In this document: piece after piece, positions 1 through 9,260 of the stretch | Position numbering within the stretch: the first letter of the stretch is position 1 | Layout: every line of letters starts with the position of its first letter | Origin: Janthinobacterium sp. | GTDB lineage: Bacteria; Pseudomonadota; Gammaproteobacteria; Burkholderiales; Burkholderiaceae_D | Reading direction: 5' to 3' | Assembly: GCF_009923995.1 (NCBI RefSeq) | Contig: NZ_RFSK01000020.1 | Location: 27,899 to 91,898, forward strand | Length of the DNA: 64,000 bases | Notes under the pieces: generated by a model | Database searches by the model: none | What the model saw: only the letters and a program-made list of their open reading frames with translations | Told to the model about the DNA's origin: nothing | Program-made: the position numbers and the translations under genes

Positions 1-288
1 GCGCAGCCGCCCCGCCACCTTGCCGGCGCAGCCGCGCGTGGCCACTTCCAGCGCGGCGATCTCGTCGAGCAGGCGGCAGCATTCAAGATAGTAGGCACGC
101 CCGCCGTCCGACAGGCTCATGCGCCGCGTCGTGCGCACCAGCAGCAAGGTGCCCAGGCGCTCTTCCAGCTGGCGCACCTGCTTGCTGATGGCCGCCGCCG
201 ACTGGTTCAGCTCCAGCGCCGCCTTGCTGAAACTGTCGCGCTCGACGACGGCGCGGAACACGCGCATGTGCGCCAGGACATCCATCAT
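1..288 (-). CDS. LysR-family transcriptional regulator, N-terminal part (runs off the left edge)
   Basis: The reading frame runs leftward from an ATG at 288 (a second ATG follows at 285) and stays open to the window edge, so only about 96 residues are seen. They form a typical LysR winged helix-turn-helix: MDVLAHMRVFRAVVERDSF, then a KAALELNQSAAAISKQVRQLEERLG recognition region and the RTTRR wing (quoted in parts). An AGGAAAG stretch lies just before the tandem ATGs and is better spaced for the second. The effector-binding domain is outside the window. It is divergent from the exported cyclase-family gene at 394, with 105 bp between them, so that gene is a likely target; this is inference from arrangement. 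Confidence 0.9.
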   Translation of the reverse strand, partial: MMDVLAHMRVFRAVVERDSFSKAALELNQSAAAISKQVRQLEERLGTLLLVRTTRRMSLSDGGRAYYLECCRLLDEIAALEVATRGCAGKVAGRLR

Positions 289-393
289 TCTTTCCTTACA
301 GTTGAATATCTTATTATTTTATCGCTGATTATCATTGAAATGAAAAACAATATGATGGAGGCTTCTTTCCTCACCTGACACAAGGAGCACTCC

Positions 394-1398
394 ATGTTCA
401 CACCAAGCACCGCCCTGGGCACCCTGCTGCTGGCCCTGCTCGCTGGCGCAGTACAGGCCGGCCCGGCCGCCCCGGCCGGCGCCACCCTGCCCGACGTGGG
501 CATCAGCCCCTGGGGCCCGAAGGACGAGATCGGCCGCCTGAACCTGATGACGCCGGCCTCGCGCGCCGCCATCCTGGCCCGCATCGACGGCGGCAGGAGC
601 TATGACCTGGCCGTCGATTTCTATGTCGGCATGCCCAGCTGGCAGGCGGCCGGCGACCCGCCCTACCAGATGTGGATGACGCATACGCCGAAGGGCAACG
701 TGGTGGCCGATTCCATGCACGTGGGCGAACAGATGAACCGCCACGTCAGTTATACGGGCTCGGCCGTGTCCATGTATGCGCACATGGGCACGCATATCGA
801 CGCGCTGAATCACTTCGGCCTGAACGGCAAGATCTGGAACGGCTTTACGGAAGAGCAATACCTGGGCGACCGGGGCTGGACCGTGACGGGCGCGGAAAAG
901 CTGCCGCCCATCGTCGCGCGCGGCGTGCTGATCGACGTGGCCGTGGCCAAGGGCCTGTCCCAGCTGCCCGACAATTACCGGGTCACGCGGCAGGATTTGC
1001 GCGCCGCGCTGGCGCAACAGAAGGTGACGCTGGAAAAAGGCGACGTGGTGCTGATACGCACGGGCCGCATGCAGCACTATGAGCAGGCGCAAGCCTACAT
1101 GGCCAATCCGCCCGGCCTGGCGCTGGACGCGGCGAAATTCCTCGTGGAAGACGGCGGCGCCATGGTGGTGGGCGCGGATAACCTCAGCTTCGAGGCCTTC
1201 CCGTCCGAAGTGGCAGGCAATTACCTGCCCGTGCACACGTATCTGCTGGCGCAGCAGGGCACGCCCATCCTGGAACTGGTCGACCTGGAAGCCCTGTCGC
1301 GCGACAAGGTCTACCAGTTTGCCTTCATCGGCGCCTCCTTGAAATTCCGCGGCGGCGACGCGGCGCCCATCCGTCCCGTGGCGCTGCCGATCCGCTAG
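394..1398 (+). CDS. Exported cyclase-family protein (kynurenine-formamidase-like metal hydrolase)
   Basis: 334 residues. The N-terminus is a signal peptide (MFTPS, a hydrophobic Leu/Ala run to about residue 20, AQAG-like cleavage region), so the mature enzyme should be periplasmic. The family-defining metal site HMGTHID is at residues 130-136 with another His at 140, as in the cyclase superfamily that includes kynurenine formamidase and other amide or lactone hydrolases. The AAGGAG Shine-Dalgarno sequence lies just before the ATG. The substrate cannot be read from sequence. The nearby divergent LysR gene is the likely regulator. The 3' end overlaps the convergent cobA gene by 4 bp, and no terminator is visible between them. 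Confidence 0.88.
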   Translation: MFTPSTALGTLLLALLAGAVQAGPAAPAGATLPDVGISPWGPKDEIGRLNLMTPASRAAILARIDGGRSYDLAVDFYVGMPSWQAAGDPPYQMWMTHTPKGNVVADSMHVGEQMNRHVSYTGSAVSMYAHMGTHIDALNHFGLNGKIWNGFTEEQYLGDRGWTVTGAEKLPPIVARGVLIDVAVAKGLSQLPDNYRVTRQDLRAALAQQKVTLEKGDVVLIRTGRMQHYEQAQAYMANPPGLALDAAKFLVEDGGAMVVGADNLSFEAFPSEVAGNYLPVHTYLLAQQGTPILELVDLEALSRDKVYQFAFIGASLKFRGGDAAPIRPVALPIR

Positions 1399-2168
1399 CG
1401 TCCGGTGGCAGCGAACACGCCCGGCGCGCCATGCGCATCCCACGCATCGGCGCAGCGCACCACTTCGCCCACGACGATGATGCTGGGGCTGCCCAGGCCG
1501 CTGGCCAGCAGGTCGGCGGGCAAGGCTTGCAAGGTGCTCAGCAGGTGGCGCTGCGCCGGCAGGCTGGCCGATTGCACCACGGCCACGGGCGTGCCGGGCA
1601 CCATGCCGCCGCCCAGCAAGCCCGCCTGGATGGCCGCCACCCTGGCCACGCCCATGTAGATGACGAGGGTGAGCCGGCTCTGCGCCAGTGCCGTCCAGTT
1701 CGGCTCAGAAGCGCTGTCCTTGCCATGGCCCGTGACGAAGATGGCGCCCTGGCTCCAGCCGCGGTGCGTCAGCGGCACGCCGATGCACGCCGGCGCGGCC
1801 AGGCCGCTGCTGATGCCCGGTATCACCTCGACGGCCACGCCGTGGCTGCGCAGGTAGGCGCGCTCCTCGCCGCCGCGCCCGAACAGATACGGGTCGCCCC
1901 CTTTCAGGCGCACCACGTGCTGCCCCGCCCGCGCTTCCGCGAGCATCAGGCGTTCGATGAAGGCTTGCGGCGTGGAAGCGCAGCCGCCCCGCTTGCCCAC
2001 CTCGACCACGCGCACGCCGGGTGCCGCATGGGCCAGCACGGCCGGGTTGACGAGGTCGTCAATGAGCACCACGTCCGCCCCTGCGATGGCTTTCACGGCC
2101 TTGATCGTCAGCAAATCCGGGTCGCCGGGGCCGGCGCCCACCAGGGTCACGCTACCGAGTTGTGCCAT
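1395..2168 (-). CDS. cobA: Uroporphyrinogen-III C-methyltransferase (SUMT)
   Basis: 257 residues, usual SUMT length without the CysG dehydrogenase/chelatase half. It methylates uroporphyrinogen III twice with S-adenosylmethionine to give precorrin-2, the precursor of siroheme. The glycine-rich N-terminal motif VTLVGAGPGDPDLLTIKA and the later VRLKGGDPYLFGRGGEE are both present. The ATG at 2168 is preferred over an in-frame TTG 18 bases upstream because AAGGGGG is then well placed as ribosome binding site. It lies 14 bp behind nasS on the same strand. Siroheme is the cofactor of assimilatory nitrite reductase, so linkage with the nitrate sensor pair makes biochemical sense. Confidence 0.93.
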   Translation of the reverse strand: MAQLGSVTLVGAGPGDPDLLTIKAVKAIAGADVVLIDDLVNPAVLAHAAPGVRVVEVGKRGGCASTPQAFIERLMLAEARAGQHVVRLKGGDPYLFGRGGEERAYLRSHGVAVEVIPGISSGLAAPACIGVPLTHRGWSQGAIFVTGHGKDSASEPNWTALAQSRLTLVIYMGVARVAAIQAGLLGGGMVPGTPVAVVQSASLPAQRHLLSTLQALPADLLASGLGSPSIIVVGEVVRCADAWDAHGAPGVFAATGR

Positions 2169-2182
2169 GAGAAAGTCCCCCT

Positions 2183-3373
2183 TCAAAAAAAATTACCAAT
2201 GGCAAACGACGCCGCATACGTTTCCGGCGCGCTGCCATCCCAGACCACGCCGTCGCACAGGGTCGACGCGCGCATGAGGGACGCCGGCACGGGCGTGCCC
2301 GTCATCTCAGCCGCCTGGCGGTACAGGTCGATGCGGTTGACCTGTCCGGCCACGGCCTGGTAATCGGGTTCGTCGCGCAGCAAGCCCCAGCGCCGGTGCT
2401 GGGTCATGAACCACATGCCGTCGGACAGGTAGGGGAAATTGACGGCACCGTCGCCGTGAAAGCGCAAGCCCTGCGCCTCGTGCCACGTCCGGCCCAGGCC
2501 ATCCTGGTAGTGGCCGAGGATGCGCGGCGCCAGCATTTCCTGCGGCGTGTTCAGATAGGCGGGCTCGGCCAGGGCGCCGGCCGTGGCCAGGCGGTGTTCG
2601 TCGCTGGCATCGATCCAGCGCCCCGCCTCCAGCACGGCGGCGATCAGGGCACGGCAGGCATGCGGATGCGCGCGCGCGAAGGCGGCGCTGGTGCCCAGCA
2701 CCTTGCCCGGATGCTCGGGCCAGATCTGCCCGCTGGTGACGGCCGTCACGCCTACGCCCTCGACGATGGCCTTGTAACCCCACGGCTCGCCCGCGCAAAA
2801 GCCATCCATCTGGCCCGCGCGCAAGGCGGCCACCATCTGCGACGGCGGCACCGTCATCACGCGCGCATCGCGCAGCGGATCGATGCCGTGCGCGGCCAGC
2901 CAGTATTGCAGCAGCATCGCGTGATTGCCGGTGGGGAAAGTATGCGCAAACGCAAACGGCCGCGCCGCGCCGCGCATGTGGCGCGCCAGCGACTCGCCGT
3001 CGCGTGCCCCCTCGCGCGCCAGCGCCGCCGACAGGGTCACGGCCTGGCCGCTGTGGTTGAGGTTCATCAGCACGGCCATGTCATGCTGCTGCCCGCCGAT
3101 GCCCATCTGCACGCCATACACGAGGCCGTACAACACGTGGGCCGCGTCGAGTTCGCCGCTGTTCAGTTTGTCGCGCACGCCGGCCCACGACATCTCGCGG
3201 CTCAGCTCGATCTTGATGCCGTATTTTTCATCCAGCCCCAGCTTCGACGCCATCACCAGCGAGGCACAGTCGGCCAGCGGCAGGTAGCCGATGCGGATCA
3301 GCTGTTTTTCCGGCTGCGTGGAGCGCATCACCTGGGCGCTGCCGTCCGCTTGCCTGCCCGTTTGCTCTGTCAT
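2183..3373 (-). CDS. nasS: Nitrate/nitrite sensor protein, NrtA/CmpA-like (NasS)
   Basis: 396 residues from the ATG at 3373, which has AAGGA 7 bases upstream; an in-frame extension of 20 residues lacks such a site. The sequence matches the nitrate-binding protein family of NrtA/CmpA (IRIGYLPLADCASLVMASKLG, FAFAHTFPTGNHAMLLQYW, GFCAGEPWG, each a hallmark segment). There is no signal peptide, which fits cytoplasmic NasS rather than a periplasmic transporter subunit. In known systems NasS binds NasT until nitrate or nitrite releases it. The downstream neighbour on the same strand is cobA and the upstream one is nasT, 100 bp away. Confidence 0.88.
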   Translation of the reverse strand: MTEQTGRQADGSAQVMRSTQPEKQLIRIGYLPLADCASLVMASKLGLDEKYGIKIELSREMSWAGVRDKLNSGELDAAHVLYGLVYGVQMGIGGQQHDMAVLMNLNHSGQAVTLSAALAREGARDGESLARHMRGAARPFAFAHTFPTGNHAMLLQYWLAAHGIDPLRDARVMTVPPSQMVAALRAGQMDGFCAGEPWGYKAIVEGVGVTAVTSGQIWPEHPGKVLGTSAAFARAHPHACRALIAAVLEAGRWIDASDEHRLATAGALAEPAYLNTPQEMLAPRILGHYQDGLGRTWHEAQGLRFHGDGAVNFPYLSDGMWFMTQHRRWGLLRDEPDYQAVAGQVNRIDLYRQAAEMTGTPVPASLMRASTLCDGVVWDGSAPETYAASFAIGNFF

Positions 3374-3473
3374 ACCCAAGTCCTTTGCTTGACGGCCCCG
3401 GCATGGATGCACCAGGATGGTGCGTTGCACCACGATACGTCACAAACCAGGTCACGAAAATAAGAATACCCGT

Positions 3474-4127
3474 TCATCCCAGCAAATCCTCCACGTCGAG
3501 GATGCGCTGGGCGATATCGGCCAGTTTCAGCTTCTTGTTCATGGCCATGCTGCGCAGGCGCTGGTAGGCCTGCTCTTCCGTCAAGCCGTGGTGGGTCATC
3601 AGCAGGCCCTTGGCCCGCTCGATGACTTTGCGTTCCAGCAACTTGTGGCGCGATTCGCTCAATTCGGCCCGCAATTTCTCTTCCTGGCGAAAGCGCGCCA
3701 GCGCCACGTTCAGCACGGGCAGGATGCGTTCGGCCTGCAGGCCGGCCACGATGTAGGCGGAGACGCCCGCCGCCATGGCCGCGTCGATGCTGGCCGTGGC
3801 ACCGTCTTCCGTAAACAGGACGATGGGGCGGCGCTCGTCGCGCGTGGCGATGACGATGTGTTCGAGCACGTCGCGCGCATCCGATTCCGCATCGATGATG
3901 ATGAGGTCGGGCTGCAACTGCGCGATGCGTTCAGGAAGATAGAGGTCGGCCGGCAGCGAGGCGACGATGTCGAAGCCCGATTCCAGCAGGCCGATGCGCA
4001 AGGCGTTGCCGCGCTGCACCTGGGCCGCCAGCGCCACGTCCCCGTGCACGCCGTGCTCGACGATGGTATTGACGACAACGATGCGCAAGGGGCGGTCTGG
4101 CGCTGGCGGGGTACGGCTGGACGTCAT
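3474..4127 (-). CDS. nasT: ANTAR-domain antitermination regulator (NasT)
   Basis: 217 residues. An N-terminal response-regulator-like fold (LRIVVVNTIVEHG to about residue 120, with PDLIIIDAESDARD) is followed by a linker coiled coil and a C-terminal ANTAR RNA-binding domain (ERKVIERAKGLL, MTHHGLTEEQAYQRLRSMAM, DIAQRILD). NasT promotes read-through of leader terminators in nitrate-assimilation transcripts when released by NasS. The ATG at 4127 is chosen; a TTG five codons upstream is possible and neither has a strong Shine-Dalgarno sequence. The nitrate and nitrite reductase genes it should control are not in this window. Confidence 0.9.
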   Translation of the reverse strand: MTSSRTPPAPDRPLRIVVVNTIVEHGVHGDVALAAQVQRGNALRIGLLESGFDIVASLPADLYLPERIAQLQPDLIIIDAESDARDVLEHIVIATRDERRPIVLFTEDGATASIDAAMAAGVSAYIVAGLQAERILPVLNVALARFRQEEKLRAELSESRHKLLERKVIERAKGLLMTHHGLTEEQAYQRLRSMAMNKKLKLADIAQRILDVEDLLG

Positions 4128-4202
4128 GGAAGTGATCTGCAATGGCTAAACAATTAACCATTGCAGTAAGCAAGAAGCGATCCAGCCGTTTTTACAGCGG
4201 AA

Positions 4203-5702
4203 TTACTTCAGGGTCGGCATGGCAAACTCGGCCCCGGCGGCCGTCGACGCGGGCCAGCGCTGGGTCACGGCCTTCTGTTTCGTGTAGAAACGCACGGATT
4301 CCGGGCCATGCGCGTGGTGGTCGCCGAACAGGCTGCGCTTCCAGCCGCCGAAGCTGTGGAAGGCCATCGGCACGGGAATCGGTACATTCACACCCACCAT
4401 CCCCACCTGCACGCGGTGCGTGTATTCGCGCGCCGTGTTGCCATCGCGCGTGTAGATGGCCGTGCCGTTGCCGTACTCGTGCGCATTGACCAGCTCCAGC
4501 GCCGTGGCAAAGTCGGGCACGCGCACGATGCACAGCACGGGGCCGAAGATTTCCTCCTTGTAGATCGTCATCTCCGGCGTGACATGGTCGAACAGGCTGC
4601 CGCCGAGGAAAAAGCCCTTTTCGTGGCCAGGCAGGACGAAACCGCGCCCGTCGGCCACCAGCCTGGCGCCTTCCTGCACGCCCGTGGCGATATAGCCGGC
4701 GATCTTGTCCTTGTGCACCTGCGTCACCACGGGACCCATTTCCGCGCTCAAGTCCATGCCCTGCGTGATCTTCAGGGCAGCGATACGGGGCACGAGCGCC
4801 TCCACCAGCTGGTCACCCACATGGCCCACCGCCACGACGACGGAAATGGCCATGCAGCGCTCGCCGGCCGAACCGAAGGCCGCGCCCATCAGGGCGTCCA
4901 CCGTCTGCGCAATATCCGCGTCCGGCATGACGACCATGTGGTTCTTCGCGCCGCCCAGGGCTTGCACGCGCTTGCCCTGGGCGCAGCCCGTGGCATAGAT
5001 GTATTCGGCGATCGGCGTGGAACCGACGAAGCTGACGGCGCGCACGTCCGGGTGGTGCAGCAAGCCGTCCACGGCTTCCTTGTCGCCCTGCACCACGTTG
5101 AAGACGCCGTCCGGCAGGCCCGCGTCCGTCAACAGCTGCGCCAGCAGCAGGCTGGCGGACGGATCGCGCTCCGACGGTTTCAAGACAAAGGTATTGCCGC
5201 AGGCTATGGCCATGGGGAACATCCACATCGGCACCATGACGGGAAAGTTGAAGGGCGTGATGCCCACACATACGCCCAGCGCCTGGCGGATGGACCAGGC
5301 GTCGATGCCGCCGGCCACCTGTTCCGAATATTCCCCCTTCATCATTTGCGGGATGCCGCAGGCAAACTCCACCACTTCGATGCCGCGCGTCACTTCCCCT
5401 TTCGCATCCGTGAAGACTTTGCCGTGCTCCGCCGTGATCAGCGCGGCCAGCTGGTCCGAATGTTCTTCCAGCAACTCCTTGAACTTGAACATGACGCGCG
5501 CACGGCGCAGCGGCGACGTTTGCGACCAGGCGGGAAAGGCTGCGTGGGCGGCGGCCACGGCCGCGTTCAGTTCGCTCGGCGTGGCCAGCGCCACCTTGGC
5601 CGTCACGGCGCCCGTGGCGGGATTGTAGACGTCGCTCGTGCGCTCGGAGCGCGAGGCCATGGGGTTGCCACCGATAAAGTGACCGATCTGTTGCGTTGTC
5701 AT
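4203..5702 (-). CDS. iolA: Methylmalonate-semialdehyde dehydrogenase (CoA-acylating), last gene of the inositol operon
   Basis: 499 residues, normal length. This NAD-dependent enzyme converts malonate semialdehyde to acetyl-CoA and CO2 at the end of inositol breakdown. The aldehyde dehydrogenase fold is intact: [11 protein letters not shown] cofactor region (148-158), the KPSERDPS segment, and catalytic Cys283 in [11 protein letters not shown], the form typical of the MmsA/IolA branch. It lies 14 bp after iolB as the eighth gene of the operon that starts with the importer at 14370. A second MmsA is encoded at 39361-40875 in a valine context, so the two copies probably serve different pathways. 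Confidence 0.95.
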   Translation of the reverse strand: MTTQQIGHFIGGNPMASRSERTSDVYNPATGAVTAKVALATPSELNAAVAAAHAAFPAWSQTSPLRRARVMFKFKELLEEHSDQLAALITAEHGKVFTDAKGEVTRGIEVVEFACGIPQMMKGEYSEQVAGGIDAWSIRQALGVCVGITPFNFPVMVPMWMFPMAIACGNTFVLKPSERDPSASLLLAQLLTDAGLPDGVFNVVQGDKEAVDGLLHHPDVRAVSFVGSTPIAEYIYATGCAQGKRVQALGGAKNHMVVMPDADIAQTVDALMGAAFGSAGERCMAISVVVAVGHVGDQLVEALVPRIAALKITQGMDLSAEMGPVVTQVHKDKIAGYIATGVQEGARLVADGRGFVLPGHEKGFFLGGSLFDHVTPEMTIYKEEIFGPVLCIVRVPDFATALELVNAHEYGNGTAIYTRDGNTAREYTHRVQVGMVGVNVPIPVPMAFHSFGGWKRSLFGDHHAHGPESVRFYTKQKAVTQRWPASTAAGAEFAMPTLK

Positions 5703-5716
5703 TTTCTTGTCCTCGT

Positions 5717-6511
5717 TTATTTCGTCATCAGCCAGTCATGGGCCGGGTCGTTTTTGAAATGCCACACGCGTTTTGGGCCGGCCATCACGTTCAGGTAATA
5801 GCCGTCATAGCCATACGGCACGGTGACGGGGTGGTAGCCCCGGGGCACCATCACCACGTCGTGGTTTTCCACGGCCATGGCTTCGTCGATGGAACGGTCG
5901 TCCGTGTAGACTCTCTGGTAGGCAAAGCCCTGCTCGGGATTGAGGCGGTGGTAATACGTTTCTTCCAGCGAACTTTCCAGCGGAATATTGTCGCTGTCGT
6001 GCTTGTGCGGCGGATAACTGGACGAGTGGCCGGACGGCGTCACCACTTCCACCACCAGCAAGCCGTCCGCCTCGGCCGTCTGCGGCAGGATGTCGCACAC
6101 ATAGCGGGTATTCGCGCCCTTGCCGCGCACGGAGCGCGTCATCGACTGCGGGTCGATCAGGCGCGCCGGACGGCGGGTGGTGGCCGGCGCGCTGCACAGG
6201 GCCACCTCGGCACTGCTCACGGCAGTGATGCGCACAGCTGTTTCCAGCGGCACGTACACGGCATGGGGAGAACGCTCTTCAAACACGCTTTGACGGACAC
6301 CGATCTCGCGCCACGCCTGGTCGCCCGCCTGCACCGTCACCGTGCCCGTCAGCACGACGATGCACAGTTCGCGGCTGCCCGTGTCCAGATTCAACTGTTC
6401 GCCAGCCGCCAGCCGGTGCGCGGCAAAGCCCACGTGCGTCCAGCCGGCCGACGCGGGCGTGACTTCGACGATGGTGGCGCCGGGCCCTGCCTTCACCAGA
6501 AGCGGGCTCAT
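5717..6511 (-). CDS. iolB: 5-deoxy-glucuronate isomerase
   Basis: 264 residues. IolB isomerises 5-deoxy-D-glucuronate to 2-deoxy-5-keto-D-gluconate, the substrate of IolC. The sequence shows the bicupin IolB pattern, with the metal-binding [11 protein letters not shown] segment ([17 protein letters not shown]) and the strongly conserved C-terminal [14 protein letters not shown] and DPAHDWL stretches. The start ATG overlaps the iolE stop in an ATGA arrangement, so the two are translationally coupled. The context of iolC, iolD, iolE and iolA on the same strand supports the assignment fully. Confidence 0.95.
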   Translation of the reverse strand: MSPLLVKAGPGATIVEVTPASAGWTHVGFAAHRLAAGEQLNLDTGSRELCIVVLTGTVTVQAGDQAWREIGVRQSVFEERSPHAVYVPLETAVRITAVSSAEVALCSAPATTRRPARLIDPQSMTRSVRGKGANTRYVCDILPQTAEADGLLVVEVVTPSGHSSSYPPHKHDSDNIPLESSLEETYYHRLNPEQGFAYQRVYTDDRSIDEAMAVENHDVVMVPRGYHPVTVPYGYDGYYLNVMAGPKRVWHFKNDPAHDWLMTK

Positions 6512-7422
6512 GCTGCCTCCCGGCCCAGGCGGGGGATGTCAGCGACGAGCCGCGCCAGGTAATCATGGCCCATCTTGGCATATTGATAGCTGGGTGCAAC
6601 GGCCGGGTCCTGCTCCGCTTCCACCACCAGCCAGCCCGTGTAGCCGTGGCGGTACAGGGCCGCCAGGATGGACGGAAAATCGATGCTGCCGTCGCCCGGC
6701 ACGCTGAAGGCGCCATTGATGACGGCCTGCAGGAAGCTCCAGTGGCCATTCCTCGCCAGCTTCACCACGCCGGGGCGCACGTCCTTGCAATGCACGTGGC
6801 AGATGCGGGCTATATGTTGATTGAGCACCGCCAGCGCATCGCCGCCGGCAAAGGTGATGTGACCCGTGTCGAACAGCAAGCCCACTTCCGGCCCCGTCAA
6901 GGCCAACAGCTGATCCACGTCCGCCGGCGTTTCCACGTAGGCGCCCATGTGGTGGTGATAGGCCAGGCGCACGCCGTGCGCCAGCAAGTGCGCGGCAAAG
7001 GCCGTCAATTTGTCGGCATATTCCTGCCACTGCTGCTGCGTCTGGAAGCGGGGGCGCTTATATAAAGGGCGCGGCTCGCCCTGGATGGCATCGGCCACTT
7101 CGCCATAGACCATGACGGTGGCGCCGCTGTCGGCCAGCAGGCGCAGATGCGGGCCGACGGAGGCGATCTCCTCTTCGACCGAACGATGGGCCAGGCGGCC
7201 CGAATACCAGCCGGAAACGCAGGCGAGATTATATTTTCCCAGCACGGCGTTCAGGGCCGGGGCATCTTTCGGAAACTTGTTGCCCAATTCAAAGCCCACG
7301 TAGCCGATCTCGGCGCCTTCCTTCAGGGCCGTTTCCAGGGGTGTCTCGCCGCCCAGCGACGGCAAGTCGTCGTTCATCCACGAAATCGGGTTGATGCCGA
7401 TCTTCACATTCCATGTGTTCAT
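6508..7422 (-). CDS. iolE: Inosose dehydratase
   Basis: 304 residues. IolE removes water from 2-keto-myo-inositol to give 3D-(3,5/4)-trihydroxycyclohexane-1,2-dione. The protein has the sugar-phosphate isomerase-like TIM-barrel pattern: IGINPISWMNDD at the N-terminus, LAYHHHMGAYVETPADVD in the middle and LFDTGHITFAGGD, where the His and Asp/Glu residues form the metal site. It overlaps iolD (4 bp) and iolB (4 bp) with ATGA junctions, which indicates coupled translation within one transcript. Confidence 0.95.
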   Translation of the reverse strand: MNTWNVKIGINPISWMNDDLPSLGGETPLETALKEGAEIGYVGFELGNKFPKDAPALNAVLGKYNLACVSGWYSGRLAHRSVEEEIASVGPHLRLLADSGATVMVYGEVADAIQGEPRPLYKRPRFQTQQQWQEYADKLTAFAAHLLAHGVRLAYHHHMGAYVETPADVDQLLALTGPEVGLLFDTGHITFAGGDALAVLNQHIARICHVHCKDVRPGVVKLARNGHWSFLQAVINGAFSVPGDGSIDFPSILAALYRHGYTGWLVVEAEQDPAVAPSYQYAKMGHDYLARLVADIPRLGREAA

Positions 7423-9260
7423 TTCTGTTGTCCTTGGCGGTCGAGTTCATAACGGGCGCGCGCAGCTTGCACGCCGGGCTGGGTCGAGACTTCGGGCACG
7501 GCCACTTCCCACCAGCAGCCGCCCTCCTCCGTCGTGCGCTTGGCATCCGTATTGATGCAGATCAGATACGTGCGCGATGCTTCGCGGGCACGCAGCATGG
7601 CCTGTTCCAGTTCGCTAATATTGGCAACGTGCTCGGACAGCGCGCCCAGCGACCGCGCATGCAGGGCGAAGTCGATGCGGGGTGCGCTGTCGGGCAGCAT
7701 GTTGTTGAACGAGGCATTGCCGCAAGCCTGCTGCAGGCGGTTGATGCAGCCGTAGCCCCGGTTGTCCAGCACGACGATGATGAGTTTTTGATCGAGCATG
7801 ACGGAGGTGGCGATTTCCGAATTCATCATCAGGTAGCTGCCGTCGCCCACCATGACGATCACATCCGCATCGGGCTTGGCCATCTTGACGCCCAGGCCGC
7901 CGGCGATCTCATAGCCCATGCAGGAGTAGCCGTATTCCATGTGGTAGCCACCGGGCGTGGACGTGCGCCACAGTTTATGCAGTTCCGCCGGCAAGGTGCC
8001 CGCCGCGCAGACGACGATGTCGCGGCTGGTCGAGTCGGCGGAAGAGCGCTGCACGGCGCCGATGACTTCGCCGTCGTACGGCAAGCCCGCCACCTCGCGC
8101 TTGCCCGTGATGCCGGCCACCGTCGCGCGCCAGGCATGGCCTGCCTGCTGTGCCCGGTCCAGCCACTGGCCCGCGCTGTTCCAGCTGCCCAGCAGACGCG
8201 ACAGGCCTTGCAAGCCCAGCGTCGCGTCCGCCTGCAGGCCCAGCCCACGGCGTTTCAGGGCGTCAAAACTGTTGACGTTCAGGCTGACCAGTTGCGCCTG
8301 CGCAAACAGCGAGTTCGAGCCCGTCGTGAAATCCTGCAGGCGCGTGCCCACGGCCAGCACCACGTCGGCGTCCGCCGCCAGGGCATTGGCGGCGGGCGAA
8401 CCCGTCACGCCGATGGCGCCCAGCTGCAGCGGATGGTCCCACGGCAAGCTGCTCTTGCCCGCCTGCGTTTCCGCCACGGGTATGCCGTGGCGTTCGGCAA
8501 ACGCCTGCAAGGCGGCACTGGCCTTGCCATACAGCACGCCGCCTCCGGCCACGATCAGCGGCTGCCTGGCGTTCTTCAGCAAGGCGGCCGCTTCTTCCAG
8601 TTCCTGCTCCACGGGCGGCACGGCGCGGAAACGCACGGTGCGCGGGGTAAAGAATTCTTCCGGGTAGTCATACGCCATGGTTTGCACGTCTTGCGGCAAG
8701 GACAAGGTGACGGGACCGCAGGCGGCCGGGTCCGTCAAGGCGGCGATGGCCCGTGGCAAGGCGGTGAGCAACTGTTCCGGATAGACGATGCGGTCGAAAT
8801 AGCGCGACAAGGGTTTGAAGGCGTCGTTCACCGAGACGCTGCCATCGCCGGCATCTTCCAGCTGCTGCAGCACGGGGTCCGGCGCGCGCGAGACGAACAC
8901 GTCGCCGGGCAGCAGGAGCACGGGCAAGCGATTCACGTGGGCCAGTGCCGCCGCCGTCAGCAGATTCGTGGCACCGGGGCCGATGGAGCTGGTGACGGCC
9001 AGCATGCGCCGGCGCATGTGCGCTTTCGCATAGGCAATGGCCGCATGCGCCATCGCCTGCTCGTTGTGCGCGCGGAACGTGGGAAATTGCTCGCGGTACT
9101 GGTACAGCGCCTCGCCCAGGCCCGCCACGTTGCCGTGGCCAAAGATGGCAAAGGCGCCGCCGAACAAAGGCACGCCCTCTTCCGTGCGCAGGGCGGCCAG
9201 GTAGCGGACCAGCGCCTGCGCCATGGTCAGGCGGATGGTGTTATGGCTAGTTGCGCTCAT
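7419..9260 (-). CDS. iolD: 3D-(3,5/4)-trihydroxycyclohexane-1,2-dione acylhydrolase (ThDP-dependent)
   Basis: 613 residues from the ATG at 9260, which overlaps the iolC stop as ATGA; a longer frame upstream would run into iolC and is rejected. IolD opens the cyclohexane ring to 5-deoxy-glucuronate. It has the thiamine-diphosphate enzyme layout: a pyrimidine-binding domain with the catalytic Glu67 (RAHNEQAMAH), a central domain and a pyrophosphate-binding domain with GDGS at 472-475 followed by the LDNRGYG end of the GDG-N motif. All neighbours are inositol genes. Confidence 0.95.
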   Translation of the reverse strand: MSATSHNTIRLTMAQALVRYLAALRTEEGVPLFGGAFAIFGHGNVAGLGEALYQYREQFPTFRAHNEQAMAHAAIAYAKAHMRRRMLAVTSSIGPGATNLLTAAALAHVNRLPVLLLPGDVFVSRAPDPVLQQLEDAGDGSVSVNDAFKPLSRYFDRIVYPEQLLTALPRAIAALTDPAACGPVTLSLPQDVQTMAYDYPEEFFTPRTVRFRAVPPVEQELEEAAALLKNARQPLIVAGGGVLYGKASAALQAFAERHGIPVAETQAGKSSLPWDHPLQLGAIGVTGSPAANALAADADVVLAVGTRLQDFTTGSNSLFAQAQLVSLNVNSFDALKRRGLGLQADATLGLQGLSRLLGSWNSAGQWLDRAQQAGHAWRATVAGITGKREVAGLPYDGEVIGAVQRSSADSTSRDIVVCAAGTLPAELHKLWRTSTPGGYHMEYGYSCMGYEIAGGLGVKMAKPDADVIVMVGDGSYLMMNSEIATSVMLDQKLIIVVLDNRGYGCINRLQQACGNASFNNMLPDSAPRIDFALHARSLGALSEHVANISELEQAMLRAREASRTYLICINTDAKRTTEEGGCWWEVAVPEVSTQPGVQAARARYELDRQGQQK

